Positions 35,372-44,444 of a stretch of DNA of 64,000 bases are shown here, in pieces (the first letter of the stretch is position 1; each line of letters starts with the position of its first letter). Source of the DNA: Ruegeria atlantica (lineage in GTDB: Bacteria; Pseudomonadota; Alphaproteobacteria; Rhodobacterales; Rhodobacteraceae). The translations under genes and the position numbers were made by a program. A model generated the notes under the pieces. The model ran no database searches. It had not been told where the DNA came from and was given only the letters and a program-made list of their open reading frames with translations. The DNA lies in contig NZ_WQCG01000001.1 in assembly GCF_013032505.1 (NCBI RefSeq), forward strand, positions 496,001 to 560,000, read 5' to 3'.

Positions 35372-37222
35372 ATGCTACGGATCGAAGACATAACATATGC
35401 GGTTGAAGGCCGTCCCCTGTTCGATGGGGCCAGTGCCACCATTCCTGATGGGCACAAGGTTGGCCTCGTGGGGCGAAACGGTACGGGGAAGACCACCCTA
35501 TTCCGGCTGATCCGGGGCGAATTGGCCCTGGAATCGGGCAATATCACGGTCCCTAAACGCGCACGCATTGGCGGGGTCGCACAAGAGGTGCCCTCGTCCG
35601 ATGTCTCGCTGATAAACACGGTTCTGGCCGCCGATACCGAGCGCAGCGCGTTGATGGCCGAAGCCGACAGCGCGACCGACCCCTCCCGCATCGCCGAAAT
35701 CCAGACCCGGCTGGCCGACATCGACGCCTGGTCGGCCGAGGCGCGCGCAGCTTCGATCCTCAAAGGCCTGGGGTTTGACGACGAAGACCAACTGCGCCCC
35801 TGCTCAGACTTCTCGGGCGGCTGGCGGATGCGCGTGGCCTTGGCGGCGGTACTGTTTTCCCAGCCCGATCTGCTGCTGCTCGACGAACCGACCAACTACC
35901 TTGACCTCGAAGGCGCGCTGTGGCTGGAAAGCTATCTGGCGAAATATCCCCACACGGTGATCATCATCAGCCACGACCGCGGGCTGCTGAACCGTGCGGT
36001 AGGTTCAATCCTACATCTGGAAGACCGCAAGCTGACCTATTACGCGGTGCCCTACGACAAATTTGCTGAACGTCGCGCCGAGCGGCTGGCACAAGCGGAA
36101 TCTGAGAACGCCAAGGCCAAGGCTCGCATCGCCCACCTGCAAAGCTTCGTGGACCGGTTCCGGTACAAAGCCTCTAAAGCCGTTCAGGCGCAGTCGCGCC
36201 TGAAAATGATCGAACGCATCCAACTGGTTTCGACCCCGCAAGAAGCCGCGCTACGCGCATTCTCCTTCCCCGAACCCGAGGAACTGTCACCCCCGATCAT
36301 CCAGATCGAAGGCGGCGTGACCGGCTATGGCGAAACAGAAGTACTGCGCCGTCTGAATCTGCGTATCGATCAGGACGACCGGATCGCGTTGCTGGGCAAG
36401 AACGGTCAGGGCAAATCAACCCTGTCCAAGTTGCTGTCCGACCGCCTGCCTTTGATGGCGGGCAAGATGACCCGCAGCAACAAGCTGAGGATTGGCTATT
36501 TCGCACAGCATCAGGTGGATGAGCTGTATGTGGACGAAACACCGCTGGACCACTTGCGCCGCCTGCGCCCGAATGAGGCGCCGGGCAAATGGCGGTCGCG
36601 TCTGGCGGGGTTCGGATTGAACTCGGATCAGGCCGAGACACGGGTTGGGCGCTTGTCGGGGGGGCAGAAAGCGCGGCTGTCGCTGCTGCTAGCCACCATC
36701 GACGCGCCGCATATGCTGATCCTGGACGAACCGACCAACCACCTGGACATCGAAAGTCGCGAGGCCCTGGTCGAGGCGTTGACCGCCTATTCCGGCGCAG
36801 TGGTTCTGGTCAGCCACGATATGCACCTTTTGTCGCTGGTTGCGGATCGGCTGTGGCTGGTCTCGAACGGCACTGTGAAGCCCTTCGACGGCGACCTCGA
36901 ATCCTATCGGGCCATGCTTCTGGCCCGCGACAAGCCGGTCAAAGTGAAATCGCAGCAGATCAAGCCCAAGCGACCATCGCGCGAGGCAGTGCTGGCCCTT
37001 CGGGCAGACCTTCGAAAATGCGAAGACCGGATCGAAAAGCTGACGGATATGCACGACAAACTTTCAGCCAAACTGGCGGATCCTGCGCTTTACGAGGACG
37101 ACAAGATCAACGATCTTGAGACATGGAATCGGAAATTTACCGAAGTCGTTGAAGCCATGCAAAAGGCCGAGGCCCTGTGGGTCACTGCCGCCGAACGTCT
37201 GGAAGAGGCTGAAACGACATGA
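35372..37222 (+). CDS. ABC-F family ATPase (YheS/Uup-like)
   Basis: The 616-residue soluble protein has two ABC cassettes and no membrane domain. Walker A GRNGTGKT and GKNGQGKS; signatures FSGGWRMRVALA and LSGGQKARLSLL; both Walker B end in DEPTN.LD. The interdomain linker (about residues 235-305) is highly charged with an RFRYKASKAVQAQSR motif, and the C-terminus (about 545-612) is a predicted coiled coil. ABC-F proteins bind the ribosomal E site or rescue stalled ribosomes; the SGGWRMR signature is like YheS. It overlaps the following ACT-domain gene by four bases (ATGA). Confidence 0.93.
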   Translation: MLRIEDITYAVEGRPLFDGASATIPDGHKVGLVGRNGTGKTTLFRLIRGELALESGNITVPKRARIGGVAQEVPSSDVSLINTVLAADTERSALMAEADSATDPSRIAEIQTRLADIDAWSAEARAASILKGLGFDDEDQLRPCSDFSGGWRMRVALAAVLFSQPDLLLLDEPTNYLDLEGALWLESYLAKYPHTVIIISHDRGLLNRAVGSILHLEDRKLTYYAVPYDKFAERRAERLAQAESENAKAKARIAHLQSFVDRFRYKASKAVQAQSRLKMIERIQLVSTPQEAALRAFSFPEPEELSPPIIQIEGGVTGYGETEVLRRLNLRIDQDDRIALLGKNGQGKSTLSKLLSDRLPLMAGKMTRSNKLRIGYFAQHQVDELYVDETPLDHLRRLRPNEAPGKWRSRLAGFGLNSDQAETRVGRLSGGQKARLSLLLATIDAPHMLILDEPTNHLDIESREALVEALTAYSGAVVLVSHDMHLLSLVADRLWLVSNGTVKPFDGDLESYRAMLLARDKPVKVKSQQIKPKRPSREAVLALRADLRKCEDRIEKLTDMHDKLSAKLADPALYEDDKINDLETWNRKFTEVVEAMQKAEALWVTAAERLEEAETT

Positions 37223-37611
37223 CGATACCCGTGGTCGAAACCAATGCCATGATCCAAGGCATGAGGCCGCAACTGCAGGACGGCGAATTCGCCTTTGTCG
37301 TCTGGCCGAAGGGACGCGATTGGCCCAAAGGAACGCGCGCAAGCTGTGTGGAAGCCGAAGGTCTCTCCCTCATCGTGCCGATCGAAGCCGCGCCAGTTGA
37401 TGCAGTCAGCATGAAGTGCATCACCTTGCAAGTTCACTCTTCGCTGGAAGGCATCGGTCTTACTGCTGCTGTGTCAGGCGCTCTGGCCCAAAGCAACATT
37501 CCGGCGAATGTGGTCGCAGGGTTTCACCATGATCATGTTTACGTTCCCAGCAATCTGGCGGAAACAGCTGTGTCCGTTCTGTTAGACCTACAACAAGGTG
37601 CTGGAAAATGA
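37219..37611 (+). CDS. ACT-domain protein (DUF2241-like)
   Basis: The 130-residue protein has tandem ACT-like halves. The N-terminal half has LQDGEFAFVVWP and the C-terminal half ITLQVHSSLEGIGLTAAVSGALAQSNIPANVVAGFHHDHVYVP, the layout of small stand-alone ACT proteins thought to bind amino acids or other small ligands. No function is established. The start ATG overlaps the ABC-F stop and its own stop overlaps the next start (ATGA at 37608), so abc-f, this gene and marC-like are coupled. Confidence 0.8.
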   Translation: MTIPVVETNAMIQGMRPQLQDGEFAFVVWPKGRDWPKGTRASCVEAEGLSLIVPIEAAPVDAVSMKCITLQVHSSLEGIGLTAAVSGALAQSNIPANVVAGFHHDHVYVPSNLAETAVSVLLDLQQGAGK

Positions 37612-38231
37612 TCGACATCGCCTTTTTCATCACCGCTTTCACCACCCTTTTCGTGGTGATTGACCCGTTCGGCACGACGCCGATCTTCGTCGCATTGACA
37701 CAGGGCATGGATGCCCGCGCGCGCCGCAAGGTTGCTTTGCGCACCTGCGCTACGGCGTCTGGGATCCTGATTGCATTTGCCGCCTTTGGCGAGGCGGTGC
37801 TGGGCTTTGTCGGAATCTCGATGGAGGCCTTCAAGGTCGCCGGTGGCGCACTACTGTTTTTGACCGCGCTTGATATGCTGTTCGAACGCCGCACCAAACG
37901 CCGCGAAGACCGGGTCGAGGAAGAAGAAGAACACCACGACCCGTCTGTGTTTCCGCTGGCCATTCCGCTGGTTGCCGGTCCGGGATCAATCGCGACCATT
38001 ATCCTGCTGGCCGGACAGCACCCCGGTATTCTTGGCATTGTCGAGGCCTGCATCGTCATGCTGGCGGTCATGGCAGTTGTTTTGACCTTATTCCTGTCCG
38101 GCGGCTTGATAGCCCGCCTGTTGGGTAAAACCGGTCTGAACGTATTGACCCGGTTGCTGGGCATGTTGCTGGCGGCGCTGTCCGTTCAATTCATCCTGGA
38201 CGGCCTCAAGGCCTTTGGTTTTGCGTCGTAA
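37608..38231 (+). CDS. MarC family integral membrane protein
   Basis: The 207-residue protein has six predicted membrane helices in two threefold repeats, each starting with a DP(F/L)-type motif: FFVVIDPFGTTPIF near residue 20 and AIPLVAGPGSIATI near residue 120. This is the MarC/YhgN family, once linked to multiple antibiotic resistance but now of unknown function; some members affect amino-acid export. The cytoplasmic loop (FERRTKRREDRVEEEEEHH) is strongly charged. It is coupled to the ACT-domain gene by a four-base overlap. Confidence 0.9.
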   Translation: MIDIAFFITAFTTLFVVIDPFGTTPIFVALTQGMDARARRKVALRTCATASGILIAFAAFGEAVLGFVGISMEAFKVAGGALLFLTALDMLFERRTKRREDRVEEEEEHHDPSVFPLAIPLVAGPGSIATIILLAGQHPGILGIVEACIVMLAVMAVVLTLFLSGGLIARLLGKTGLNVLTRLLGMLLAALSVQFILDGLKAFGFAS

Positions 38232-38270
38232 ATCCCCATATACCTCTCAGTAGATATGGTGAGGAACGCT

Positions 38271-38852
38271 ATGGACGGCGACAGCATTGGACGTTTGGTA
38301 TATCTGGCTGTGCTTGGTACGGCCGTTGTCGCGTGGTTTGTCGCACAGAACCGGCAGTCTCTGAATAAAACCATGCAACAGGCCATGGCATGGGTTTTTA
38401 TCTTTATCGGTGTCATTGCTGTTGTCGGCCTGTGGGAAGACATCCGCACCACCGTTGGCCCAGCCCCGCAGATGACTGTCACAGGGCAAACGGTCGAAGT
38501 TCCGCGTGCCGCCGACGGCCATTATTACCTGCCGGTGCAGGTTAACGGAGAACCGATCTCTTTTCTGGTCGATACCGGCGCAAGCCAGATTGTCCTAAGC
38601 TCAAGTGACGCTGAACGTCTTGGCATCGACCCCGATCAGTTGAACTATTTCGGCCGGGCAAACACGGCCAATGGGGTTGTTCGGACCGCGCCTGTGCGCC
38701 TGGACACGATGGAATTGGGACCAATCGCCGATAGTAACGTCCCGGCCTGGGTCAATGAGGGAGAGTTGGACAAATCCTTGCTGGGTATGGATTACCTGCA
38801 TCGGTTTTCGAACATTCAATTCGCCAACGGTCGCCTGCTTTTGTCGCGTTAA
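38271..38852 (+). CDS. membrane-anchored clan AA aspartic protease (TIGR02281-like)
   Basis: The 193-residue protein has two membrane helices at the N-terminus (about residues 8-25 and 38-55) and a retropepsin-like domain from about 70 onward. The active-site triad is D101-T-G in FLVDTGASQIVLS; LLGMDYLHRFSNIQF near the end is the matching family motif. Members are single-lobe proteases that presumably dimerise in the periplasm. The start at 38271 is preferred because GAGGA is six bases before that ATG; an in-frame ATG at 38256 would add five residues. It follows marC-like by 39 bases. Confidence 0.87.
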   Translation: MDGDSIGRLVYLAVLGTAVVAWFVAQNRQSLNKTMQQAMAWVFIFIGVIAVVGLWEDIRTTVGPAPQMTVTGQTVEVPRAADGHYYLPVQVNGEPISFLVDTGASQIVLSSSDAERLGIDPDQLNYFGRANTANGVVRTAPVRLDTMELGPIADSNVPAWVNEGELDKSLLGMDYLHRFSNIQFANGRLLLSR

Positions 38853-38912
38853 GGCATCTTTTTCTACAACTCCCCAATTGAGAACAAAATAGGAACATGC
38901 TAATCTGACAGC

Positions 38913-39533
38913 ATGTCTACACATCTTCTTGGTCGCAAACCCGCGCGTGAAGTGCCGGGAATAGATCTTCATCCGCAGATCAGACTGCAACTGGCCCGCG
39001 TGCACGAGGCCTGCGGCCCCGCCCGGCGCAGCTTTGCCATGTGGCTGGCGGGTCAGGCGCAGGGTCCCGTGCTATGGATCGCACCCGCATGGGAGCCCGG
39101 CCAACTCAACCCCGATGGTATGATGGCCTTTGCCGATCCCGCCCGGTTCATCTTTGTTCGCCCAACCCGATCCGAAGACCTGTTATGGTGCATCGAAGAG
39201 GCGCTACGCAGCGGGGCCATCCCGTTGGTCATCGGTGATCTGCCGGGTGCGCCGGGGTTGACGCCGGTACGGCGCATGCATCTGGCTGCCGAACAAGGTG
39301 GTGCGATGGGGCGGGCTCCGCTTGGGGTGCTGCTGACCCCTGGTGACGGTGGCGCGCAAGGGGTCGAGACGCGCTGGCACATGGCCGCAGACCATCAGGC
39401 AGAGGCCCGACGCTGGACCCTGACCCGCCGCCGTGCCCGCGCCCTGCCCCCGGTCAGCTGGCACGCCACGCAGACCAAACCGCGCGCCGGTCTGAACCTG
39501 CAGCAGATCGCCACAGAGGACACACCCGTGTGA
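38913..39533 (+). CDS. ImuA-like protein without adjacent imuB
   Basis: The 206-residue protein resembles the RecA-like ImuA of the mutasome: a start like the ImuA domain (DLHPQIRLQLARVHEACGPARRSF), PVLWIAPAWEPGQLNPDG, and FVRPTRSEDLLWCIEEALRSGAIPLVIGDLP. There is no P-loop GxxxxGKS, consistent with ImuA proteins that lack ATPase residues. ImuA normally precedes imuB and dnaE2 and supports error-prone repair; here the next gene is an MFS carrier on the same strand after 62 bases and no polymerase gene lies nearby. A partner elsewhere in the genome, or a different function, is possible. The match is by eye. Confidence 0.65.
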   Translation: MSTHLLGRKPAREVPGIDLHPQIRLQLARVHEACGPARRSFAMWLAGQAQGPVLWIAPAWEPGQLNPDGMMAFADPARFIFVRPTRSEDLLWCIEEALRSGAIPLVIGDLPGAPGLTPVRRMHLAAEQGGAMGRAPLGVLLTPGDGGAQGVETRWHMAADHQAEARRWTLTRRRARALPPVSWHATQTKPRAGLNLQQIATEDTPV

Positions 39534-39595
39534 TCATCCCCTCCTCACGGGGTTTGTGACTGGCCAAAACCAGGGACGAGCCCTAGCGTTCCGGG

Positions 39596-40810
39596 ATGAG
39601 CCACGCGATCCATGATAGTCGATACTCCTGGCTGCGGCTTGCGATCACCTTGATCATCGCAACCGTTGCAAATGTGGGAATGTGGGCCGTCATTGTTGTA
39701 ATGCCTGCCGTCGAGGCGCAATTCGGTGCCAGTCGCGCCGAGGCCGCAATGCCTTATACGCTGGCCATGATCGGATTCGCCCTCGGCAACCTGTGGATGG
39801 GGCAATTGGTGGATCGACTGGGTGTCACCAAAGCTTTGATCGGGGCGGCAACTCTCAGCGCCATCAGCTACCTTATGGCCACACTGGCACCCAGCATTAT
39901 GACGTTGTCCGTCGCACATCTTTCCTTGGGTCTCGGCGCATCAATAGGATTTGGACCGCTGATCGCTGACATCTCGCACTGGTTCATGAAACGCCGCGGG
40001 ATCGCCGTGGGGCTGGTGGCAAGCGGAAACTACCTGTCAGGGGCTATCTGGCCGACATTGCTGTCCGGCATACTTGCGCGCGAAGGCTGGCAGCAGGTTT
40101 ACCTTACGCTGGCGGTTATCACGCTGCTTGTCGTTATCCCCCTGTCCCTGCTTCTGCGCCGACAGGTTCCGGCCGAGGCACACAGAACCGCCGCCACTGC
40201 GGCACAAATCAAGGCGCGCAGTGTTGGCATTTCCCCCCGTTCGCTTCAATACATTCTCGGTCTGGCCGGGATTGCGTGCTGCGTTGCAATGTCGATGCCT
40301 CAGGTACACATCGTGCCCTATTGCGTCGGGTTGGGATATGGACCCACCGTCGGAGCGGAAATGCTGTCGCTGATGCTGTTCGGAGGTGTAATCAGCCGCG
40401 TAATCTCGGGCCTTGTTGCCGACCAACTGGGCGGCGTTCCGACGGTTCTGATCGGCTCGGTCCTGCAATGCCTCGCGCTGCTATTGTTCCTGCCATATGA
40501 CGGGATGGTGTCACTCTATGTGATAAGCCTGCTGTTTGGCTTGTCACAAGGCGGCATCGTGCCGGGCTATGCAGTTGTCGTCCGCGAGTACATGCCCCCG
40601 CAGGAAGCCGGTGCGCGCGTTGGGTTTGTCATGATGATGACGATCATGGGTATGGCGCTGGGGGGATGGATGTCGGGATGGATTTACGACGTCACCGGCA
40701 ATTATCAACTGGCTTTCGTGAATGGCATCCTGTGGAACGGCCTGAACATCGGAATTCTGCTGTTCCTTCTCAGCCGATCGCGCCTCCGCAAACAAGAGGT
40801 TCCGGTATGA
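39596..40810 (+). CDS. MFS transporter (oxalate/formate or monocarboxylate-like)
   Basis: The 404-residue protein has 12 predicted membrane helices. Motif A appears as GQLVDRLGVTKAL after helix 2, and GLGASIGFGPLIADISHWFMKRRGIAVGL in helices 4-5 is the pattern of the monocarboxylate/OFA group that imports small organic acids. The second half has motif-A-like SGLVADQLGGVPTVL and NYQLAFVNGILW near the end. The substrate is not known. Its stop overlaps the ATG of the YceI gene (ATGA at 40807), so both are made from one message. Confidence 0.85.
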   Translation: MSHAIHDSRYSWLRLAITLIIATVANVGMWAVIVVMPAVEAQFGASRAEAAMPYTLAMIGFALGNLWMGQLVDRLGVTKALIGAATLSAISYLMATLAPSIMTLSVAHLSLGLGASIGFGPLIADISHWFMKRRGIAVGLVASGNYLSGAIWPTLLSGILAREGWQQVYLTLAVITLLVVIPLSLLLRRQVPAEAHRTAATAAQIKARSVGISPRSLQYILGLAGIACCVAMSMPQVHIVPYCVGLGYGPTVGAEMLSLMLFGGVISRVISGLVADQLGGVPTVLIGSVLQCLALLLFLPYDGMVSLYVISLLFGLSQGGIVPGYAVVVREYMPPQEAGARVGFVMMMTIMGMALGGWMSGWIYDVTGNYQLAFVNGILWNGLNIGILLFLLSRSRLRKQEVPV

Positions 40811-41403
40811 AAACGCTAACGCGACGCTTTCTGATTGCGAGCCTGGCGGCCATTCCATTGGCACGGCCAACGAAAGCTGCATTGGTCCAGTATATTCTGT
40901 CAGGGGCTGGAACCTCCGTCGGGTTTTCCTTCGTGCTTTCGGGGGTCGCACAGTCAGGCAAGATGCCGATCCAATCGGCAGATATCCAGGTCGACACGGA
41001 TCAGTTGCAAAACAGCCGTGTCACCGTCGTTTTGAACGTCGCCGCAGCGCGCACCCGGCTACCATTTGCCCGCGGCCCGATGCTTAGCGAAAGCGTACTG
41101 AACGCGAAGGAGTTTCCGACCATCACGTTCAAATCCACCCGGATACAGCTTGGCCCGACCGGTCGTATTTCAGAAGGCGCAACCATTACCGGTGATCTGA
41201 CGGTTCGCGGCGTCACACGCCCCGTGACTCTGCAGGCTAATCTGTACCGCGAACCCGGATCCGAAGCAGACGATTTGAACGCGCTGTCCATTCGGCTGTC
41301 CGGTGCGCTGAACCGCAATGACTTCGGCGCCTCTGGCTATCCCGAACTGGTTGCCGACATGGTCTCGCTGAACATCCGGGCCGAACTGATCCGCATGACC
41401 TGA
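40807..41403 (+). CDS. YceI-family periplasmic lipid-binding-like protein
   Basis: The 198-residue exported protein has an N-terminal signal (RRFLIASLAAIPLARPTKA, cleavage near residue 24). The body is the YceI beta-barrel: VGFSFVLSGV, ADIQVDTDQLQNSR, SESVLNAKEFPTITFKS and GDLTVRGVTRPVTL, which enclose a polyisoprenoid in structurally known members. Its role here is unknown. The twin Arg near the start could be Tat-like but a normal Sec signal is as likely. It is coupled to the MFS carrier upstream by a four-base overlap. Confidence 0.88.
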   Translation: MKTLTRRFLIASLAAIPLARPTKAALVQYILSGAGTSVGFSFVLSGVAQSGKMPIQSADIQVDTDQLQNSRVTVVLNVAAARTRLPFARGPMLSESVLNAKEFPTITFKSTRIQLGPTGRISEGATITGDLTVRGVTRPVTLQANLYREPGSEADDLNALSIRLSGALNRNDFGASGYPELVADMVSLNIRAELIRMT

Positions 41404-41483
41404 ATGCCAAAGGACAAAAAACGACGCATAGAGGTCGAATTATCACGCGCAGCGCTGGCTGATGCGGTAATGCTGGGCGCACT

Positions 41484-42707
41484 ATGCGCACGATCATTTC
41501 TTTTGCCGCCCTGTTTCTTTCTGTCATTCTTCTGCAGCTCTCGACGGGCGGCGTCGGACCATTGGATGCCATTTCCGGCATTACGCTTGATTTCTCGACG
41601 GAACAGATCGGTCTCTTAGGTTCGGCACACTTCATAGGTTTCTTTGTTGGCTGCTGGTGGGCCCCTCGTCTTATGGGAACTGTAGGACACTCGCGTGCTT
41701 TTGCCGTTTGCACTGCTTTGGGCGCGATGGGGCTAATCGGACACACACTGACAGACAATCCATATATCTGGGCCGCCTTGCGTATCGCATCCGGAACGTG
41801 TGTGGCCGGAAGTTACACCGTTATCGAGGCTTGGCTAAATGCCAAAGTCACCAATGAAACACGTGGCCGAGCGATGGGAACCTATCGCATTGTCGATATG
41901 GGGGCATCACTCGGGGCTCAGCTGATTATCGCAGTTCTTCCGCCTGCGTCGTACGTTTCGTACAACCTATTGGCCATTCTGTGCTGTGCTTCGCTGTTGC
42001 CGCTGACATTAACACGCGCCAGCCAGCCTAAAACACCGGACGCTCCACGCCTGCGCCCGAAACTCGCATGGCGCAGTTCGCCGCTGGCAGTAGCCGGTGT
42101 GATTGTGGCTGCGTTGAGTTCAGCGTCATTCCGGATGGTTGGCCCCGTTTACGGTCAAGAAGTTGGCCTTGCCGTGGACCAGATTGCTTTCTTCCTGGCC
42201 TCTTTTGTTCTGGGTGGCGCGCTTGCTCAGTATCCGATGGGCTGGCTTGCCGACAAATACGACCGACGCTGGGTCTTAATCTGGCTCTCGATTGCAGCGG
42301 TTCTGAGTTGCGGAATAACGATGGCTGCCAGCGGAACCGGAACGGTCGGGGTTATGCTTGCCGCAGGTTTGTTCGGATTTACAACCTTCCCGATCTTTTC
42401 GGTGTCATCGGCGCACGCGAATGACTTCGCAACAACCGAACAGCGCGTCGAGTTATCAGCCGCACTGATGTTCTGGTACGCCCTGGGCGCGATTGCCTCG
42501 CCTTATATTTCATCGACTTTGATCCAACAGTTCGGGCCCGGAGCCCTCTTCGCGTTCGTTGCACTGGGGCATATTTTCCTGATCATCTTTGGTCTTGCCC
42601 GAATGCGGTCGCGCCCGACGCCGGAAGAAAGAACCAACTATGTCTACGCGCCACGCACATCGTTCACGATTGGCCGTTTGCTCAAACGGTCCCGCGAGGG
42701 GAAATAG
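41484..42707 (+). CDS. MFS transporter (sugar/drug-like, YcaD type)
   Basis: The 407-residue protein has 12 predicted helices with GCWWAPRLMGTVGHSRAF after helix 2, RIASGTCVAGSYTVIEAWLNAKVTNETRGRAMGTYRIVDM at helices 4-5 and GWLADKYDRRWVLI between helices 8 and 9. The ASGTCVAGSYTVIEAWLN pattern recalls the YcaD/MFS group of unknown substrate. The start at 41484 lies 80 bases after yceI; there is no clear strong ribosome-binding site (GGTAATG context), so the start is less certain than the frame. It is convergent with the flotillin gene and separated from it by a terminator. Confidence 0.85.
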   Translation: MRTIISFAALFLSVILLQLSTGGVGPLDAISGITLDFSTEQIGLLGSAHFIGFFVGCWWAPRLMGTVGHSRAFAVCTALGAMGLIGHTLTDNPYIWAALRIASGTCVAGSYTVIEAWLNAKVTNETRGRAMGTYRIVDMGASLGAQLIIAVLPPASYVSYNLLAILCCASLLPLTLTRASQPKTPDAPRLRPKLAWRSSPLAVAGVIVAALSSASFRMVGPVYGQEVGLAVDQIAFFLASFVLGGALAQYPMGWLADKYDRRWVLIWLSIAAVLSCGITMAASGTGTVGVMLAAGLFGFTTFPIFSVSSAHANDFATTEQRVELSAALMFWYALGAIASPYISSTLIQQFGPGALFAFVALGHIFLIIFGLARMRSRPTPEERTNYVYAPRTSFTIGRLLKRSREGK

Positions 42708-42733
42708 AAAAAAGGCCGGGAAACACCCGGCCC
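42707..42733 (-). terminator. rho-independent terminator of the flotillin operon
   Basis: On the minus strand GGCCGGG pairs with CCCGGCC around a five-base loop and is followed by six T. It also separates the convergent MFS gene. Confidence 0.9.
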
Positions 42734-42739
42734 TTCTGG

Positions 42740-44410
42740 TTAGTGTTCAGTGCGGGGTTCTTGTTCGACCACCTCAGCCTCTTCCACTGGTTCGACCGTC
42801 GGTTCCAGCGCGCCGTTCACGACACCGCCAACGCCGTTCTCCATCGACAAGCCCAGTTCTTCGCCCAGCTTCTTGAGCGCGGGCATCTGCACGGCCATAC
42901 CCATGATCGAGTCCAGAGCCTGATTGACGACCGGCTTGTCACCGCTTGACGCAGTACCGCCGTTGCCGCCGCCAATGCCACCAACTTGGTGGATTTTGAT
43001 CGAGTCAATCTTCTCAGCCGGCTTGACCATTTCCGAGATGATCGACGGCATGGTCTCAATCCGTGCCAGATCAACCTTCATGCGGATCTGATCCACCGAC
43101 AACGCATTGTCTGCTTCGACGATTGCACGCTTACCTTCGGCTTCAGCCAACATGTCGTTCTTCTTAGCCTCGGCCCGGATGTTAAGTGCGTCAGCCTCAG
43201 CCTGCGCTTCCTCACGGCGGGCTTCGGCACGATCAGCGGCAGCCTCTTTCTCGGCCTGCGCGGCCAGACGGATTGCGGTCGCCTGACGCTCGGCCTCGCG
43301 GGTGGCTTCGATCAGGGCGATCTGCTTGATACGCTCGGCCTCGGCAACCTTCTGCGCTGTGGCCACGGCTTCGGTCGCCTTGGTCGCCTCGGCGCGGGCC
43401 AGATCGGCTGATGCACGCGCGCGGCTTTCCTCTTCCGATTTCTGCGCGATGATGATCTGGCGCTCTTGTTCAGCCACTTCCAGTTCACGTTCTTTCGAGA
43501 TTTCGGCTTCGCGGATTTTGCGCTCACGCTCAATGTCCGCCGAACGGATCGCTTCTTCCCGTGCAATCCGGGCCCGCTCGGTTTCACGAACTGAGTCCTC
43601 GGTCCGTGCGGCGATCTCGGCCTCTTGTGCGACGCGCAGAGTTTCGACCTGTTGCGCCTGTTCGATGCGCGCCTGTTCCTCGTCCTTTTCAATCAACAGT
43701 TTCTGACGCTGGGCCTCCATCGACGCACGACGCACCTCAACCTCGGCGTCTGCATCAATCTGCGCGCGTTCTTTCTTTGAGGTCGCAATCACCTCGGCCA
43801 GTTTGCGCATACCGACGGCGTTAAATGCGTTGTTCTCGTCCAGCGCCTCAAACGGTGTCTGGTCCAGCGCCGTCAGCGAGACGGATTCCAGAGACAGACC
43901 GTTTTTCAGAAGGTCCTCGGATACCGCATTCTGCACCTCTTGCACAAAGTCAGCTCGATTTTCGTGCAGACCGTCCATCGTCATCTGAGCAGCAACAGCG
44001 CGCAGACCGTCGATCAGCTTACCTTCGATCATCTCGCGCAGTTGCTCGACGTCGAAAGTGCGATCACCCAGTGTTTGGGCGGCGCGCGCGATGCCCTCTT
44101 CGGTCGCCATGACCGAGACGTAGAACTCGACGCCCACATCGACACGCATCCGGTCCTTGGTGATCAGCGCGGCCTCGCCGCTGCGCTGAACCTCTAGGCG
44201 CAAAGTCTTCATGTTGACCGGGCTGACCTCATGCAGCAGCGGCACGATGATGACGCCGCCATCCATGATGACTTTCTTGCCGCCCGCACCGGTTTTCACA
44301 AGGCTGATCTCTCGGGTCGCGCGTTTATAGAGACGGCCAAGCACAAGGCCAATAAACAAGACTACTGCTAAAATGGTCACAACTGTGACGGCAAGGAATG
44401 GAAGTTCCAT
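42740..44410 (-). CDS. flotillin-like protein (YqiK type)
   Basis: The 556-residue protein has an N-terminal membrane helix (about residues 5-25), a SPFH/band 7 domain (about 30-200) and a long Ala/Glu/Arg-rich coiled coil (about 205-450) with repeated EARREEAQAEADAL-type segments, ending in an acidic tail. YqiK-like flotillins form membrane microdomain scaffolds in bacteria. It follows a YqiJ-like gene by 34 bases on the same strand; the yqiJ-yqiK pair is conserved in enterobacteria. The gene is followed by a clear terminator, so the operon has two genes. Confidence 0.92.
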   Translation of the reverse strand: MELPFLAVTVVTILAVVLFIGLVLGRLYKRATREISLVKTGAGGKKVIMDGGVIIVPLLHEVSPVNMKTLRLEVQRSGEAALITKDRMRVDVGVEFYVSVMATEEGIARAAQTLGDRTFDVEQLREMIEGKLIDGLRAVAAQMTMDGLHENRADFVQEVQNAVSEDLLKNGLSLESVSLTALDQTPFEALDENNAFNAVGMRKLAEVIATSKKERAQIDADAEVEVRRASMEAQRQKLLIEKDEEQARIEQAQQVETLRVAQEAEIAARTEDSVRETERARIAREEAIRSADIERERKIREAEISKERELEVAEQERQIIIAQKSEEESRARASADLARAEATKATEAVATAQKVAEAERIKQIALIEATREAERQATAIRLAAQAEKEAAADRAEARREEAQAEADALNIRAEAKKNDMLAEAEGKRAIVEADNALSVDQIRMKVDLARIETMPSIISEMVKPAEKIDSIKIHQVGGIGGGNGGTASSGDKPVVNQALDSIMGMAVQMPALKKLGEELGLSMENGVGGVVNGALEPTVEPVEEAEVVEQEPRTEH

Positions 44411-44444
44411 GCAATATCCTCCATGATGGGGTTAGAAATTTTGG

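Noticed and set aside
41404..41619. Plus-strand frame of 71 residues starting one base after the YceI stop
   Set aside because: Most of it lies out of frame within the first part of the MFS gene and its translation has no recognisable fold; it is not called as a gene, though its start is plausible.
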